Shown one piece after another: positions 31,841 to 41,236 of a DNA stretch of 64,000 nt. The notes under the pieces are model-generated. The model worked only from the letters and a program-made list of their open reading frames with translations. It searched no databases and was not told the origin of the DNA. The stretch spans positions 98,126-162,125 of the forward strand of contig ML978233.1 of assembly GCA_010015745.1 (NCBI GenBank). Reading direction: 5' to 3'. This DNA comes from Setomelanomma holmii (lineage: Eukaryota > Ascomycota > Dothideomycetes > Pleosporales > Phaeosphaeriaceae). Position 1 is the first letter of the stretch; each line of letters starts with the position of its first letter. A program made the translations under genes and the position numbers.

Positions 31841-32122
31841 GGTGCAACCTGGGTGTTCCATTTTTTTCACAACAATTATCCTATCTCTTTATTGATTGTT
31901 CAACCTCAACGTTACACAGCGCACTGCATCAGCATTGACCCTCACCAAGACTTACTGACTAACTGCACTGCTTGCTACCTGTCACTGACACGAGCTCACC
32001 TTTACCTGGCCAAGTGATATTGAGCGTCACCGCCTACCTCCATACAATCACAGCGACAAACCAGTTTCTGGACGACGTCCAACGAGAGACTCGTTGCTGC
32101 AACTACCACCTCTACTATCACC

Positions 32123-32398
32123 ATAGCGTCTAAGTTTCAGTTCAAGTTCTCCCTAGAGTCATTGCCCAAGTTCACCCCACGCGGTGACAACTACCCTGAG
32201 TGGCGGTCAGCATGGCAGATTGTGTTCTGCTACGCTGAACTTTGGCCTATCGTCGGCGGGAAGACCAAACGGCCAACCACTGCTGGCGACCCCCAGGATG
32301 ACTGGGACGCAAACGACAACAAGGCCTTCGTTATGCTCATCTCGGCCGTCCACCCTGACCTGACCATGTCGGTCACCAGCTGCGACATGAACGCCTGA
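32123..32398 (+). pseudogene. Copia gag N-terminal fragment
   Basis: The frame reads SLESLPKFTPRGDNYPEWRS, then AWQIVFCYAELWPIVGG, DDWDANDNKAFVMLISAVHP, the typical Copia gag pattern (x-GDNYxEW, LWxIVxG, DWDxxDxKA) up to a TGA at 32396-32398. No ATG precedes it; the codon at 32123 is ATA followed by GCG TCT, so the start may have been lost by an ATG to ATA change. Capsid C-terminus, nucleocapsid and pol are absent. Confidence 0.7.
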
Positions 32399-32400
32399 TC

Positions 32401-32717
32401 TCCGCTCTTGGTCGTGGGGCTTGTGCTCTCTGGCGAGTATCAGACGTCAGTGATGCATGAACGATTACGACACTGCCAGTACCCATCCTCCTTTTGTTCA
32501 CACCTTCCTTATCGACTTATGCTGCCAAGAAAGTAGCTCGCGCGGTATCTCACGCCCATTGCGGTGCCGGCGGACGAGATGCGAGTCGCAGCGGATAAGG
32601 GCCGACGCGGAGATGAACGCTGGGCTCAAGAGTGGGAGATACGCAGTATAAGATGACAAGAAAGCCCATCATGAGTTTTCTCTGTGGGGAAGTCTCTCTT
32701 GGACCAGATAATCAACC
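32401..32717. other. truncated Copia flank / asparaginase upstream region
   Basis: 317 bp with no recognised coding domain. It holds the broken end of the Copia fragment and the promoter region of the asparaginase gene. No TATA box is obvious. Confidence 0.4.
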
Positions 32718-33950
32718 ATGCACGTCCTCCTTCTGGCAATCATTGGCCTGGTCTCGTTGATCAGTGCTGCGCCGTCAGCGTCTCTACCCAAACCCCGTCA
32801 AACAACAACAGCCAGAGAGCGTCTCGGTCTGACATGGATGGGTACCAATAGCAGCCTCCCAAAAGTTCTGTATGATAGGTCTTTCCAGTTTGATCACTTC
32901 GCAGTCGTTCTGACATGTACAGCGTCTTGTTCACTGGAGGTACCATATCAGGTGGCTCCATCTATGGAGCGCTTGACGACACGCAGTACGGTCAACTTTC
33001 GATCACCGGAGAACAAATCATCGCTCGGAACCCATATCTTCTCAATAACACACAGCTTGCTGTGTCAAACTGCACCACTGACACAGACGGCTCAACTGGC
33101 ACCAATGATGCTTTGGTCATGAACATGACCCGTTTCGCGCACGATGCACTTTGCTCAAAGAGTAGCGATATCGATGGAACTGTGTATACTCATGGAACCA
33201 ACTCTCTTGAGGAGACAGCGTTCCTTATGGACGGTCTCGTAAACTGCGGCAAGCCAGTTGTGGGGTCGGGCTCGATGCGACCCTGGACGCATATCGGCTT
33301 TGAAGGCGATGCCAACTTCTTCGACGCTGTCACGCTTGCTGCAAGCCCAGAAGCACGCAACAGAGGTCTTAAGGTGGCCTTCAATGCGAGGATCATTCCC
33401 GGTTCTTGGGTTACCAAACTCCATTCGACGAATCCCAATGCATTCGGTCCAACGGCTGGCGGCGACCTCGGTCTTTTCGTCAACAGCTTGCCCGTACACT
33501 TCAATACGCCATCGCAGCCGCTGTATAAATACTACTTCAACCTTGGTGCCGTTTCAAACCACACAAGCTATCCAGCACTACCCAAAGTCGATATCCTCTA
33601 CGCTGCCCGAGACTTCGACGGTAAGCTCGTCCTCGACTCTCAAGCAAACGGCGCCGAGGGTGTGGTCATTGCTGGTATGGGTAATGGGGGCGTACCTAAC
33701 GGTCAAAACGACATTACTGAAGCAATGGATAAGGGCTTACAAGTGGTTGTTGGCACCCGCAGTCCATACGGTCCCCAGTAGCGCAGCCCGAACGCCAACA
33801 TTTGCGAAGGCTGGCTTTGTACACGTCATTCAAGCGAGAATCATGCTGCAGCTAGCAATTGCTAGTAGCATGAATATGAATCAAACAATCGAGGTGTTTG
33901 AGGGTGGTTTCAGGAAGGCGATTGGGCAGCCGTGGAGTCCGCAAAGCTAG
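32718..33950 (+). pseudogene. secreted type II L-asparaginase with a frameshift near the 3' end
   Basis: Exon 1 (32718-32869) starts MHVLLLAIIGLVSLISAAPS, a signal peptide, and ends SLPKV. A 53-nt intron (32870-32922, with a CTGAC branch site) joins it to the catalytic start VLFTGGTISGGSIYG, where the nucleophilic Thr lies. Second catalytic region: TVYTHGTNSLEETAFLMDGL, then KPVVGSGSMRPWTHIGFEGDANFFDA. The frame reads on to VVVGTRSPYGP and then meets TAG at 33779-33781, while the expected C-terminus (FAKAGFVHVIQARIMLQLAIA, NQTIEVFEGGFRKAIGQPW) continues in the neighbouring frame to 33950. One or two small indels at about 33,775-33,800 explain this. Asparaginase turns Asn into Asp and ammonia. 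Truncation would remove about 55 conserved residues; an assembly error is the alternative. Confidence 0.8.
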
Positions 33951-34908
33951 ATGCGCTGGCAGTCAGCAAGCTTTACTATTTCGATACTTTCTGTGCTCTG
34001 ATTGTAAAGACCGTGAAGACTAGGTACCGTTTTATCCCTTTTGCCATGGTTGATGCTACTTACCACATAAGACCCGCCAACAGCAAGCACCTTCCGCTAT
34101 CAGTCCCACTTGCCGCACTCGTCGCTAAAGTCGACAAAGGTAAAGTTCCAGGTTGACGTCTTCATCGTCCATGACCTTGTGTCGCCACTCTTTGCTACCC
34201 CACAAATTGCGCAAGACGGCACAGTCGAAAGAAAGATCCACACGTTGACCTTCACAATGAACGACAGAATTCATGAGCGCGGGACAGCTCTCGCCCTCGA
34301 TGTTCCAGTCTAAATAGTGCAGCTGTACAACAAATCCCTCTCTTGCGTTCAGGAGACCCCTTTCGAAGTCTTAGTGAGCTAGATACACAAGATGACGATG
34401 CACCAGCATCTCATCATGCGCGGCGCAACAGCTACCACTGAATAGCCATAGCTTCAGCGTTCTCGAGGTGACTCCGAGAACATCTTGAAGGCGCGATTAA
34501 TCACCACAACACCTAGGTTAATTGTCGCGAACAGCTTCAATCTACATGAATAATCTATTCAAGGTTTCGTCGACTGCCTCCTTCGATCACAGCAGCTTTC
34601 GTTTGTAGGTCTTCAACGTGGTGAAGTTTCTCTTACTTTGATTCGCGATAGTGAATCGCAGTATTGCGCCATCATCAGTCTGAGCAAGAGTGTTTGTCGT
34701 AACTTCCTCACGATCCAGCGACTATATAAATAATTCCTCGGCCTCGCAAAGGTACTCTAAACCATCGCACTCTTTACGATACCGTTCGCTCTTTCGCGCT
34801 CAGCTCAACTTCCTACCCCAAGGACCAACAGTCTTCCTCAGACCTTATATCTTACGAAAGCCTTCAGCGTCTGGTCAAGAACACCACATCCACGTCCTCG
34901 AGTCTGTG
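33951..34908. other. intergenic stretch upstream of the GH128 gene
   Basis: About 960 bp without a supported gene. Short frames at 33932-34156 and 34110-34313 lack motifs. The last 200 bp contain a TATA-like box and a C/T-rich leader for the glucanase gene. Confidence 0.4.
34723..34730 (+). promoter_or_regulatory. TATA-like box of the GH128 gene
   Basis: TATATAAA at 34723-34730, 179 bp upstream of the ATG at 34909, followed by a pyrimidine-rich leader. Good match to the TATA consensus; otherwise sequence-only. Confidence 0.45.
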
Positions 34909-36138
34909 ATGTCTCTCCTAACTCATTTACTTGTGCTCGGCTTTGCCCTGCTCACCACCGCAGGCCCTCTCGCCAGTCGAGGCGCACCTTCCGAGAAACC
35001 TGACCCTCGGAACAATCGGCGCGGCATAGCGTACAACAACCCAGCGTACGCCAAAATGTTCCATGTCGACGGATCGCACGCAAAATGGGGCTACAATTGG
35101 GCCGGCGACAGCGACGATATGGGCTATGAGTTCATACCTATGCTGTGGTCTGACTCGGACGACCACACCAACGGTTGGTTCTCCAATGTGAGGAAGGCTG
35201 CAGGAACCATCAAGGAGAATCCAACGCATCTGTTGGGTTTCAATGAACCGGACACGTGCGCGTAAGTTGAATTCCATCACCGTAATTGGACCACAAACAC
35301 TGACCGTTTGGCGTAGCAACGGCGCTGGTGGGTCATGCATGAGCGTTGGCGACGCTGTTAGTGCATGGCGATCGTGGATCGAGCCTACCAAGGACTACAA
35401 AGATCTGATGTATTTTGGATCTCCCGCGGTCACCAACTCGGGTGATGCAGAAAAGGGTCTGAACTGGCTCCGTAGCTTCTTGACACAGTGCTCCAACTGC
35501 AAAGTCGACTTCATCGCTATCCACTGGTAAGTGCATCCCGCCTGCTCGACAAATGACGCTGTATCTTCGAGCAGACTTTTTGGAACTAACGCATCGACAG
35601 GTATGACGACGCTACCAATGTGCAGTACTTCCAAGACCACATCAACAGGGCACGGGATGTCGCTGCTGGCCGTCCGATCTGGATCACGGAGTTCTACGCT
35701 CGAGGCACCGATGACCAAGTCAAGAAGTTCATGGACGATGTAATTCCTTGGCTTGATGCATCCGACGATATCCATCGATATGCGTATTTCATGACGCAGC
35801 CGGGCATGCTCATCAACCCACAGGGTGACGGCCTTAGTGCGGTCGGTCAGTACTATGCCACGTTGGAGGAGAAAGCTGGCTCGAAGCGCGACGAGGTCGA
35901 TGTTGTCGAGGCAACTGATGATGAGAGCGACGCCGAAAGCAAGTGCTGGCTTTGCAGGTGGCGCGGATGCAACCGCACTCCTTGCATGGGCGGTAATGTC
36001 GAGGTCGACGAGAGCGAGACTGCCACGTTTCAAGAGCTTGGCGTCGCCGAACAGATCACCGGAGCCGATATGAACATGAACTTCAGAAAATGTCTGAGGT
36101 GTGCCGGTCGTGGTTGCTACTGGATTCCCTGCCTTTAA
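34909..36138 (+). CDS. GH128 (Asl1-like) beta-1,3-glucanase, secreted
   Basis: Three exons, 34909-35261, 35317-35526 and 35601-36138 (introns 55 and 74 nt); 366 aa. Signal peptide MSLLTHLLVLGFALLTTAGP. The GH128 barrel is clear: KWGYNWAGDSDDMGYEFIPMLW, LLGFNEPDTCANGAGG with the acid/base Glu, MYFGSPAVTNSG, CKVDFIAIHWYDD, and the nucleophile Glu in RPIWITEFYARG; RYAYFMTQPGML closes it. After the catalytic domain come an acidic linker and two similar Cys-rich motifs, KCWLCRWRGCNRTPC and KCLRCAGRGCYWIPC, an unusual C-terminal pair. Family role: endo-beta-1,3-glucan hydrolysis, in fungi linked to cell-wall remodelling. Catalytic residues are intact. Confidence 0.87.
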
Positions 36139-36525
36139 AAGAGCATCAGCACATGCCAATGAAGGATGGGCGTCCACTTGAATGGAGATGAGGTTGGGTC
36201 TCTGGACTTGAATATGGAGAGACATCTGCATGGACATGTGAATATTGCCTGGCTTTGAAGGTCCTTGGGTATAGAGTTCAAGAGGTATCATAGACGGCCA
36301 TATGCGTGTGGTACTCTGCTCTGCACCCGTCAGCCCCGGAGCATTGTCATAGTGGAGGACTCGCGTGTGAGGGCAAAATGAACTCGAATGTGGAATCGTG
36401 CCCAGCAGCGCCTTTCCTTCCGTGCTACTCGTGTAGTGAAATTATCTCGTGATTGTTGATATGCTTACATATGCTACATGCTCGTGCCGTTCAGCCTGTA
36501 TGACCCGCTGACATATAATTGCACG
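36139..36525. other. convergent intergenic stretch
   Basis: 387 bp between the 3' ends of the GH128 gene (plus) and the mitoribosomal-type gene (minus). It should hold both terminators. A long antisense frame over 35395-36291 is a shadow of the glucanase. Confidence 0.4.
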
Positions 36526-37446
36526 TTACATCTTTCCACCAGTCAAAGCCTCCGCAACCTTCTTGACCCTCTCCTTGGCAAGTCCAACTCCTTCTCCGCC
36601 CTTCAGCTTCTGGAGCATATCTCCCACGCCCTCAGGCATATATCCAGTCCACGGGCTCAGTCCCTCGTGGCCCTCACTCCTCAAGCCCATATTGCCCCTG
36701 TTATCCCAGCCCATAGGGGCTTCTTCCGTGCCAAATGCCTTCTCAATCGCATCATCCAGCTGCGACTCTTCGACGATGAATTGCCGTGCATTAACATACA
36801 AATCGTGCAAGCGAGATTGCCGCACTGCCTGGGCCTTGGCCATCCGTCGCTCGTATGTTTTGCGGCGGCGCGCAATGTTCTGTGAGCGTGATGAGGATGG
36901 TAGTTCGCCAGCCAGAAAGTCCCGTATCCCCTTTGAGACAGATGTCTGTGTCAGGACATCAACCTCTCGCGGTGGCGCCAAGGCGCGTTCTCGTCTGTCT
37001 GCATTATTCGCCTGGACTTTTGCGAGATGCTGTGCCTCGGAGGTGAGCTTGCGCTCGTGGAGCTGCGTCACACCTTCTTGGAGGGCTTCGCGGCGCTTGT
37101 CTGCGAGGCGCTGCTTGTACAGCCTATAGTCGGCATCTCTGCTGTAGGGCCCGGGGGCTTTGACTGTCTTGGGCGTGCGAGTGGAGCGGGTGAGGAAGAC
37201 GTCGGATTGCTTCGGGTGGGCGTTGCGTGTCCTGAAGATGTCGCGGGGCACGGGGAGGTGGCCTTTCAGTCTGGGCTCGAGGGATAAAGTTGGCTGTAAG
37301 GGCTTGGGGACTTCGATGTAGTTTGGTGACTGCGGGCCAAGGGCGAGGGTGGGCGGTGTGGACGAGAAGGTGCGGGAGCAGCCATGGAGAGACGGGACGG
37401 CAGCATGCGATGTCCAGGGACAGCGGACGGGTATTCGAGGCGGCAT
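36526..37446 (-). CDS. mitochondrial small-subunit ribosomal protein, mS26/Pet123-like
   Basis: Single-exon frame of 306 aa. The N-terminus is rich in Arg and Ser and runs to CSRTFSSTPPT, a typical mitochondrial presequence. The body has GHLPVPRDIFRTRNAHPKQS, FLTRSTRTPK, a long basic helix (YRLYKQRLADKRREALQEGV), HERKLTSEAQHLAKVQANNADRRERALAPPREVDVLT and a basic C-terminal helix. This pattern of 'xxPRxIFxxR', long Lys/Arg/Gln helices and 'LxxPxxED/VLT' fits the fungal mS26 group of mitoribosomal proteins, but I am not certain of the exact subunit. Its start is only 173 bp from the NOG2 start on the other strand, so the two ribosome-related genes may share a promoter. Confidence 0.6.
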   Translation of the reverse strand: MPPRIPVRCPWTSHAAVPSLHGCSRTFSSTPPTLALGPQSPNYIEVPKPLQPTLSLEPRLKGHLPVPRDIFRTRNAHPKQSDVFLTRSTRTPKTVKAPGPYSRDADYRLYKQRLADKRREALQEGVTQLHERKLTSEAQHLAKVQANNADRRERALAPPREVDVLTQTSVSKGIRDFLAGELPSSSRSQNIARRRKTYERRMAKAQAVRQSRLHDLYVNARQFIVEESQLDDAIEKAFGTEEAPMGWDNRGNMGLRSEGHEGLSPWTGYMPEGVGDMLQKLKGGEGVGLAKERVKKVAEALTGGKM

Positions 37447-37619
37447 GGCGATGGTGTGGCAGCTGCTCGCTCAATGCGGAGTTGGCATCGGTGGTGTCGG
37501 TCGTGCCTGCAGAAAAGTTCCGCCAAGCCGCTAAAACCGGCATCTCAAGAAAAAGTTGGGCCAATATTGCCGTCCACTCTCTGCCCTTCCACCACCGCGA
37601 CAATCGCCAGGAAGCCGCC
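37447..37619. promoter_or_regulatory. short bidirectional promoter, mitoribosomal-type gene / NOG2
   Basis: 173 bp between two divergent start codons. Both genes serve ribosome production (mitochondrial and nuclear), which makes shared control plausible. No TATA box is seen. Confidence 0.5.
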
Positions 37620-39877
37620 ATGGGTACGCAAAAGAAAGAAAAGAACCGCAAGGAGCGCCAGGGAAAGACGGGCGATGGCATGGGCAATGTCAAGGTCAAG
37701 GGCGAGAACTTTTACCGGTATGGAGTCTGCGCAATCAACGCCATGGGCGACATGTGCTAATGGCTGTGCAGAACTGGAAAGAAGGTCAAGGTCCTCAAGC
37801 GCCTGACAGACGGCAAGGCCCAGCGCAACGCCAAGGGAGACATCACCAAGGCCGCCTCGTACCAGTCTCGCGAAGCACCCGTCGCCCGCGTCGAACCCAA
37901 CAGGAAGTGGTTCAACAACACCCGTGTCATCTCGCAGGATGCCCTCGAGTCGTTCCGCTCAGCAGTGCAGGCGCAGGCTGCCGATCCAACCACGTACCTC
38001 ATGAAGCGCAACAAGCTACCCATGAGTCTGATCGAAGAGAAGGGTAACATCAACGGGCTCAAGGAACATGCGGCCAAGATTGCCGTCGACTCGCAGCCGT
38101 TCAAGGACACATTTGGACCAAAGGCGCAGCGGAAGAGGCCAAAGCTGGACTTCAGCACCATTGAAGACCTCGCAGGGCGGACAGACACAATGCACGACAC
38201 GTACCTAGACCGACTGGAACAGGCGAAACTCCTCTCCGGCACATCTGGCGATGCCGAGCGCGAGAACGAGAACCCTGATGGCGACTTTGCGCAAGCCAGA
38301 GAATTCATCTTCATGAAGGGCACCAGCAAGCGCATCTGGAACGAGCTTTACAAGGTCATCGACTCGAGCGACGTTATTCTACACGTCCTAGATGCGCGAG
38401 ATCCTGATGGCACGCGATGTCGCAGCGTCGAGAAGTACATTCGAACAGAGGCACCGCACAAGCATCTCGTCTTCGTGCTGAACAAGGTCGATCTTGTGCC
38501 CTCCAAAGTAGCGGTCAGTCTTGTACTCCCCTTCTGCTTCCATCTCCTATACGTGACCCCTCCTTAAGTCAAGGACCATCTCCTCTTTCTATGAATTGGT
38601 TCTGTTACAAGTTGGGAAGATTGACGGCGACTCGCTCGCCTGCGGTCGTTTTGGCCAAGGGTAGACCGGCTTCCGTTTTGGTCGCCGGTCGCTAGAGTTG
38701 CAAAGTGATGAGTTTGAGTTGAGGGCCGCCTCTGCGATTGTGCAGATAGGTGGCGGTTCTCTTAGTAACATTTCACACATGCTTCCGTCGATAATGACTT
38801 TCTAGCGTTGCTTTTGAAAAACGTAGACTGACATCATATAGGCTGCATGGGTCAGGCATTTGAGTAAGGAGTTTCCGACGCTCGGTAAGTGTAGTACATT
38901 TACACCCTTGAGCATTAGCTGACATACCATCAGCTTTTCACGCCTCCATCAACAACAGCTTCGGCAAAGGTTCCCTCATCGCTCTGCTCCGCCAATTTTC
39001 GTCCCTCCATAGCGATCGCAAACAGATCTCCGTCGGTATGGTCGGCTATCCCAACACCGGCAAATCGTCCATCATCAACACACTCCGCAAGAAGAAGGTT
39101 TGCGTCGTGGCGCCCATCGCGGGTGAGACCAAGGTCTGGCAATACATTACGCTCATGAAGCGCATTTACATGATCGATTGTCCTGGTATCGTGCCGCCGA
39201 ATCAGGATGACACGGATGAGGATCTTCTGCTGAGAGGCAGTGTGCGAGTTGAGAATGTCGAGTACCCAGCACAATACATTGAGGCTGTGCTCCGGAGAGT
39301 ACAACCGAGGCATTTGCAACGGACATATGATATCAAAGACTACGACAATGGTGTCATGTTCCTTGAGCAGCTGTGCAGAAAAAGTGGGCGATTGTTGAAG
39401 GGCGGTGAGGCTGATGTTGACGGTGCTGCAAAGATGGTCCTGAATGACTGGATTCGCGGCAAGATCCCATGGTTCACACCCCCACCATACAAGGAAGGTG
39501 AACAAGGTGGCCCCGTGAAAGGCGTCGAAGGTCGCGAGGGTCGATTAGGAGAGATGAGCAAGAAGAGAAAGAGGGGTGGTGAAAGTGAGGCTACGGGTAG
39601 TGTCGCTGCTACCACTGACGTGTCTGGCGCGTCACAAGACGTGCTCGAGCAGGACGACGACGACGAATTTGGTGGCTTCAGCGACAATGACGGCTTGGAG
39701 CTGGACGTCGACGAGGAGGAAGAGGACGACGACGAGGACTCTAAAGACAGCGAGGAGGGAGGTGCGCCAATTGATGCTGAGGCGGGGAGCGAAGACGATG
39801 AGGAGGAGGTTGAAGAGGAGGTAGCTGCGATATCAGCGGCATTAGCTAAAGCGAAAAAGCGGCAACGGACTGGGTAG
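37620..39877 (+). CDS. NOG2: nucleolar GTP-binding protein 2 (60S assembly GTPase)
   Basis: Four exons, 37620-37717, 37772-38513, 38842-38884 and 38934-39877, with introns of 54, 328 and 49 nt; 608 aa, phases exact. The N-terminal NGP1NT domain is complete (NFYRTGKKVKVLKRLTDGKA, NRKWFNNTRVISQDALESFR, LPMSLI, GPKAQRKRPKL). The GTPase is circularly permuted as in this family: G4 FVLNKVDLVP comes first, then G1 GYPNTGKSSIIN and G3 IDCPGIVPP. RGKIPWFTPPP follows, then a long acidic tail (DDDDEFGGF, EEEEDDDEDSKD) ending KAKKRQRTG. Role: a pre-60S GTPase acting in the nucleolus and nucleoplasm before export. The second intron is unusually long and carries a probable snoRNA. Confidence 0.95.
38618..38782 (+). 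ncRNA. candidate intronic H/ACA snoRNA (snR191-like)
   Basis: Lies inside the 328-nt second intron of NOG2. Two hairpins are visible. Hairpin 1: lower stem GACGGCGAC (38623-38631) with GTCGCCGGTC (38681-38690), upper stem CGGTC (38643-38647) with GACCG (38664-38668). Hinge: AGAGTT at 38694-38699, one mismatch from the H box ANANNA. Hairpin 2: lower stem GTGA (38705-38708) with TCAC (38773-38776), upper stem GCCGCCTCTGC with GCAGA...GGTGGC, loop GATTGT. Then ACA at 38777-38779 with three bases to the proposed 3' end. Known fact: in Saccharomyces cerevisiae the H/ACA snoRNA snR191 sits in the NOG2 intron. The match in host gene, intron length and fold supports orthology; the guide pockets were not tested against rRNA. 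Confidence 0.68.
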
Positions 39878-40290
39878 AATTGGTGGAGGGAATACATGAT
39901 GAAATGATACCCCGATTAATGATTACTCCAAGAATTCACAACTTGCTGCCAATTCTTGCAAAGGTGACCGTATGCGGGTTTACACTATTGTGTAAAATAA
40001 AGGCATCTCGATCTGCTGTACTACCAAGAAGTTGAGAGCCAAAGTCCAGGTTGCGCACCCAAGGCACGGGAAAGCGAGTGGGGAAATATCCCTTAGACTA
40101 ATTGACGAGACGTAGATGTCGGGGTGGTTGCAATGACATCACTAGAGTACTAGATGAGACCTCGTGAATCTGAATAGCCTCAAGTTCATGAGCAGACCTG
40201 GAGTTCATATACACGCGCGGATGTATATCGTAGAGTGGCAAAGTGACACAGTGAACAATGGCAGCAAATTGCCGCGATCCCTTACTTCAT
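39878..40290. other. convergent intergenic stretch
   Basis: 413 bp between the 3' ends of NOG2 (plus) and the FAH-family gene (minus), including AATAAA-like AT-rich sequence near 39,998. No gene is supported. Confidence 0.45.
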
Positions 40291-41236
40291 CTACGCATAC
40301 TCGACCACATTCTTTAGTGTACCCACACTTGGGCTAATGTTCACCTCCACAACGTCCCCGGGCTTCAAGAACTGTGGACTCTTCATGGCATAACCCACAC
40401 CAGCACATGTTCCCGTCATGAACACTGTTCCCTTCTTCAACGTCGTGCCCTGGCTACAGTAGCTGACCAATGTCGGTATCTTGAAACACAAGTCGTCGAT
40501 CCCACTATTCTGTCTCAGATCACCATTGACAATGGTCTTCAAGTGCAGTTTCGATGGATCGGGAATGACTTTGGTTGACACAAGCTGTGGTCCAAGAGGA
40601 GCGTACGTGTCGAAGCCCTTGGAGAAGTTCCATTGTGGCACCGTGCCGGCGAGAAGAGGGTCGCGCTGAAGCTTCCGCGAGCTGACGTCGTTGCCAGACA
40701 CGTAGCCACCGATGTAGTCAAAGGCATCGGCTTCCGAAACATCTTTCGCATCGCGGGAGATGATGAAGCATAGTTCACCTTCGTAATCTGCTTGATTGTC
40801 TTGAGCGATTTTGGGAATCACGATCGGTGCATTGTAGTCTGCAAGACAGGTGTTTGCTTTGATGAACGTTGAAGGGTATGGTGGGAGTGTGCGGCCGCCT
40901 TCTTGGACTATTGGTTCTCGTCAACATATGAAATCAATTCGCTCTTTGGTAGCACTTACTGTGCTTGATGAAGTTGAGTCCTATGCAACGAATGATCGGA
41001 ACTTCCTCTTGCGTCACGGGACCCAAGAGCTTCTTGACTGTGACCTCTTCATCCGTGACCTTTGTCGCAGGGTCAAAGATGTCGCCGTTTGCGACGTTGA
41101 TTACCTTGGCCTTCAGTCCCGTCTCTTCTGTTGTGGTGCCAACATCGAAATCTGGAGAGGGTAGAACTGGCTCGCCGCGCAGCTCACGGCCATCCGTCGC
41201 AATGAAGCGAATGAGTCTGTCCCAATTTGGTGCCAT
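40291..41236 (-). CDS. fumarylacetoacetate hydrolase-family protein
   Basis: Two exons on the minus strand, 41236-40960 and 40907-40291, with a 52-nt intron; the acceptor ...CAATAG gives KHIQEGGR across the joint. 297 aa. The FAH fold is clear: LIRFIATDGRELRGEPVL at the N-terminus, IIRCIGLNFIKH, YPSTFIKANTCL, DYEGELCFIISRDAKDVSEADAFDYIGGYVSGNDVSSRKLQ with the metal-binding Glu cluster, GFDTYAPLGPQLVS, TIVNGDLRQNSGIDDLCF, and GTVFMTGTCAGVGYAMKSPQFLKPGD. These enzymes cleave C-C bonds of acyl-pyruvates or decarboxylate oxaloacetate; the substrate here is unknown. The length and the two-domain layout fit the FAHD1/ureidoglycolate-lyase type rather than true fumarylacetoacetase (about 420 aa). 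No targeting signal is seen. Confidence 0.88.

Larger units (their letters stand above)
25613..32400 (+). mobile_element. Copia-type LTR retrotransposon, 5' fragment carrying nested insertions
   Basis: Level 1 of the nest. The LTR starts TGTTGAGAGC at 25613 and, after removing the hAT insertion, ends ...TTCAACA at 31827: 152 bp with the inverted tips TGTTGA/TCAACA. Right after it comes GGTTATGAGCCGG, complementary to the anticodon region of initiator tRNA-Met, the internal-priming site known for Copia elements. A gag N-terminus follows (32123-32398) and breaks at a TGA. Beyond about 32,400 no further pol domain or second LTR is found, so the element is truncated at its 3' side. The plus-strand orientation points at the asparaginase gene 318 bp downstream. 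Confidence 0.75.

Noticed and set aside
32457..32651. 64-codon frame between the Copia gag and the asparaginase
   Set aside because: Not in the gag frame and no gag, nucleocapsid or protease motif.
35395..36291. 298-codon minus frame over the GH128 gene
   Set aside because: It covers exons and an intron of a clearly recognised gene on the other strand and has no domain of its own.
39340..39897. 185-codon serine-rich minus frame
   Set aside because: Antisense shadow of the acidic NOG2 tail, with no motif.
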